A stretch of DNA of 64,000 nt from Actinoplanes subtropicus. GTDB taxonomy: Bacteria > Actinomycetota > Actinomycetes > Mycobacteriales > Micromonosporaceae. Each line of letters starts with the position of its first letter. Position 1 is the first letter of the stretch. Below, piece after piece: positions 63,018 through 64,000 of this stretch. The notes under the pieces are model-generated. The model searched no databases and was not told the DNA's origin. It saw only the letters and a list, made by a program, of their open reading frames with translations. The DNA lies in NCBI RefSeq assembly GCF_000721705.1, contig NZ_JOJL01000023.1, positions 62,001-126,000 of the forward strand, in the 5' to 3' direction. The position numbers were made by a program, and so were the translations under genes.

Positions 63018-64000
63018 AGCGGCATCCCGACCTTCATCCCCGCGGCCAGGCCGTCCCCCGATATCTCGACCTTGCCGCCGGCGAAGAGCCCGGTCCGCAC
63101 CGCGACGATCTTCGTAGTGGCGCCGTCGACGACCTGCACGCCGTAGCCGCCCTCGGCGAGCGCGAGCAGCGCCGCGACCGGCACGGTGAGCACGTCCCTG
63201 CGCTCGCCGGCGGTGAAGTCGACCGTGACCGCCGCGTCGTCCAGGCCCTTGGGCGCGCCGGCGAACGCGATCGTCACCTCGATCAGCGTGGTGTCCGGCT
63301 CGTCGCCCTGGCCCTTCTGCACCGTGGTGCCGACCTTGACGATCTTGCCGGGGACCGTCCGGCCGTCCGGCATCTCGATCCGTACGGCGGCGCCCTGGAC
63401 GGCCAGCCGCTGCGCGTCCATGGTCAGGTCGACCGTGGCGACCAGCGCGGTGCCGGTGTACTTGAGGATCTCCACGCCGGGCTGGACGCTCGCGCCGTTC
63501 TCCGAGCTCACCGAGTCGACCCGGACCGCCGTCGGGGCGTACCAGATCTGGCTGGTGTCCACCGTGCCGGTCTCGCTCAGGCCGAGGTCGTCCTGCCAGT
63601 CCTTGACCGCGGCGGCGGTCGACGCGGTGTACTTGTCGTCGACCGTGAAGCCGCGGTAGCCGAGCGCCCACAGGTTCTTCTCGAACTGCCTGACGTCCGC
63701 GCCCTTCATCCCGCTCCGCAGCATCCGGTAGGCGGGCAGGCTGCCGTAGAGCAGCACCACCGGCTTGTTGTCGAGCTTGTAGAGCGCCTTGCCCCGGCTC
63801 ACGGTCGCGCCGACGGCCGGCAGCCAGGTGACCGTGCCGCCGCCCTTCGAGCCGAGCGTGACGGTGGCGCCGTGGCCGAGGGTCCCGTCGTGCGACTCCC
63901 GGTCGATCAGCGTCTCCTTGGCGATGTCGGCTGTGTTCGTCACCCCCGTGCCGGTCGTGCCGCTGTTGCTGCCGCTCTCCGCGTCCGGCAGGTTGAAGAC
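63014..64000 (-). CDS. HlyD-like adaptor with peptidoglycan-binding domain (partial)
   Basis: The last 328 residues of an adaptor whose start lies beyond the right edge. It contains biotinyl-lipoyl-like sequence ([31 protein letters not shown]), an inserted PG_binding_1 domain ([23 protein letters not shown]...[18 protein letters not shown]) and beta-barrel modules ending [22 protein letters not shown]. This hybrid is common in actinobacterial MacB-type exporters and would tie the pump to the cell wall. It is the first gene of the operon visible here; its stop overlaps the ATPase start by 4 bp. Confidence 0.88.

Overview
The window is high-GC chromosomal DNA of an actinobacterium, most likely a member of the Micromonosporaceae (Actinoplanes-like). 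The evidence is the strong GC bias at third codon positions, frequent GTG starts, ATGA/GTGA gene junctions, and actinobacterial family content: DUF5130, a TIGR03086 protein, LigB-type ATP-dependent DNA ligase, SURF1, a class F sortase and a TCGAAC-N4-GTTCGA LexA box. The genus is inferred from gene style and was not tested by any search.

Layout, left to right. 1-17.8 kb is housekeeping and envelope genes: DUF1015 fragment, aminopeptidase N, Uma2 nuclease, DUF5130 pair, a secreted membrane-anchored protein with a class F sortase, HNH nuclease, MscS channel, MFS exporter, truncated globin, secreted beta-propeller, YbjN protein, an ettA-thioesterase-hypothetical operon, and trehalose-6-phosphate synthase. 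17.8-38.4 kb carries a dispersed cobalamin pathway: cobC-cobT-cysG, cobB, and cobD-cobQ followed by a small kinase and an M48 protease. Between these lie a class A penicillin-binding protein, SURF1, ligB behind a LexA-boxed small gene, a flavin monooxygenase and an M20 dipeptidase. 38.4-46.7 kb holds an SSB paralogue, an alpha/beta hydrolase abutting tRNA-Arg(TCT), a GH3 beta-glucosidase locus with its LacI regulator, and DUF3224.

46.7-61.0 kb is the most unusual region. Nine same-strand, mostly overlapping genes encode a response regulator, a four-helix sensor kinase, a 1690-residue secreted protein (Cna-B/SdrD-like modules plus a right-handed beta-helix), a Tat-type multicopper oxidase, two cupredoxin paralogues that have lost the copper ligands seen in the first, two membrane-anchored proteins and a secreted subtilase. 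It looks like one regulated programme for an extracellular copper-oxidase assembly. 61.2-64.0 kb is a MacB-like ABC exporter operon (permease, ATPase, adaptor cut by the window edge).

Repeats are numerous. They include a 49-bp tandem array ending in a 35-bp stem whose outer part recurs near 12.1 kb, a 600-bp island of four successive tandem families (23.3-23.9 kb), and a MITE-like element with 23-bp terminal inverted repeats (61.1 kb). A rearranged copy of that element at 34.1 kb has removed the 3' end of the M48 protease gene. Other oddities are a CobB without its glutaminase cysteine, an internally deleted MFS gene, and perfect 72-bp and 13-bp duplications inside the copper-oxidase cluster.
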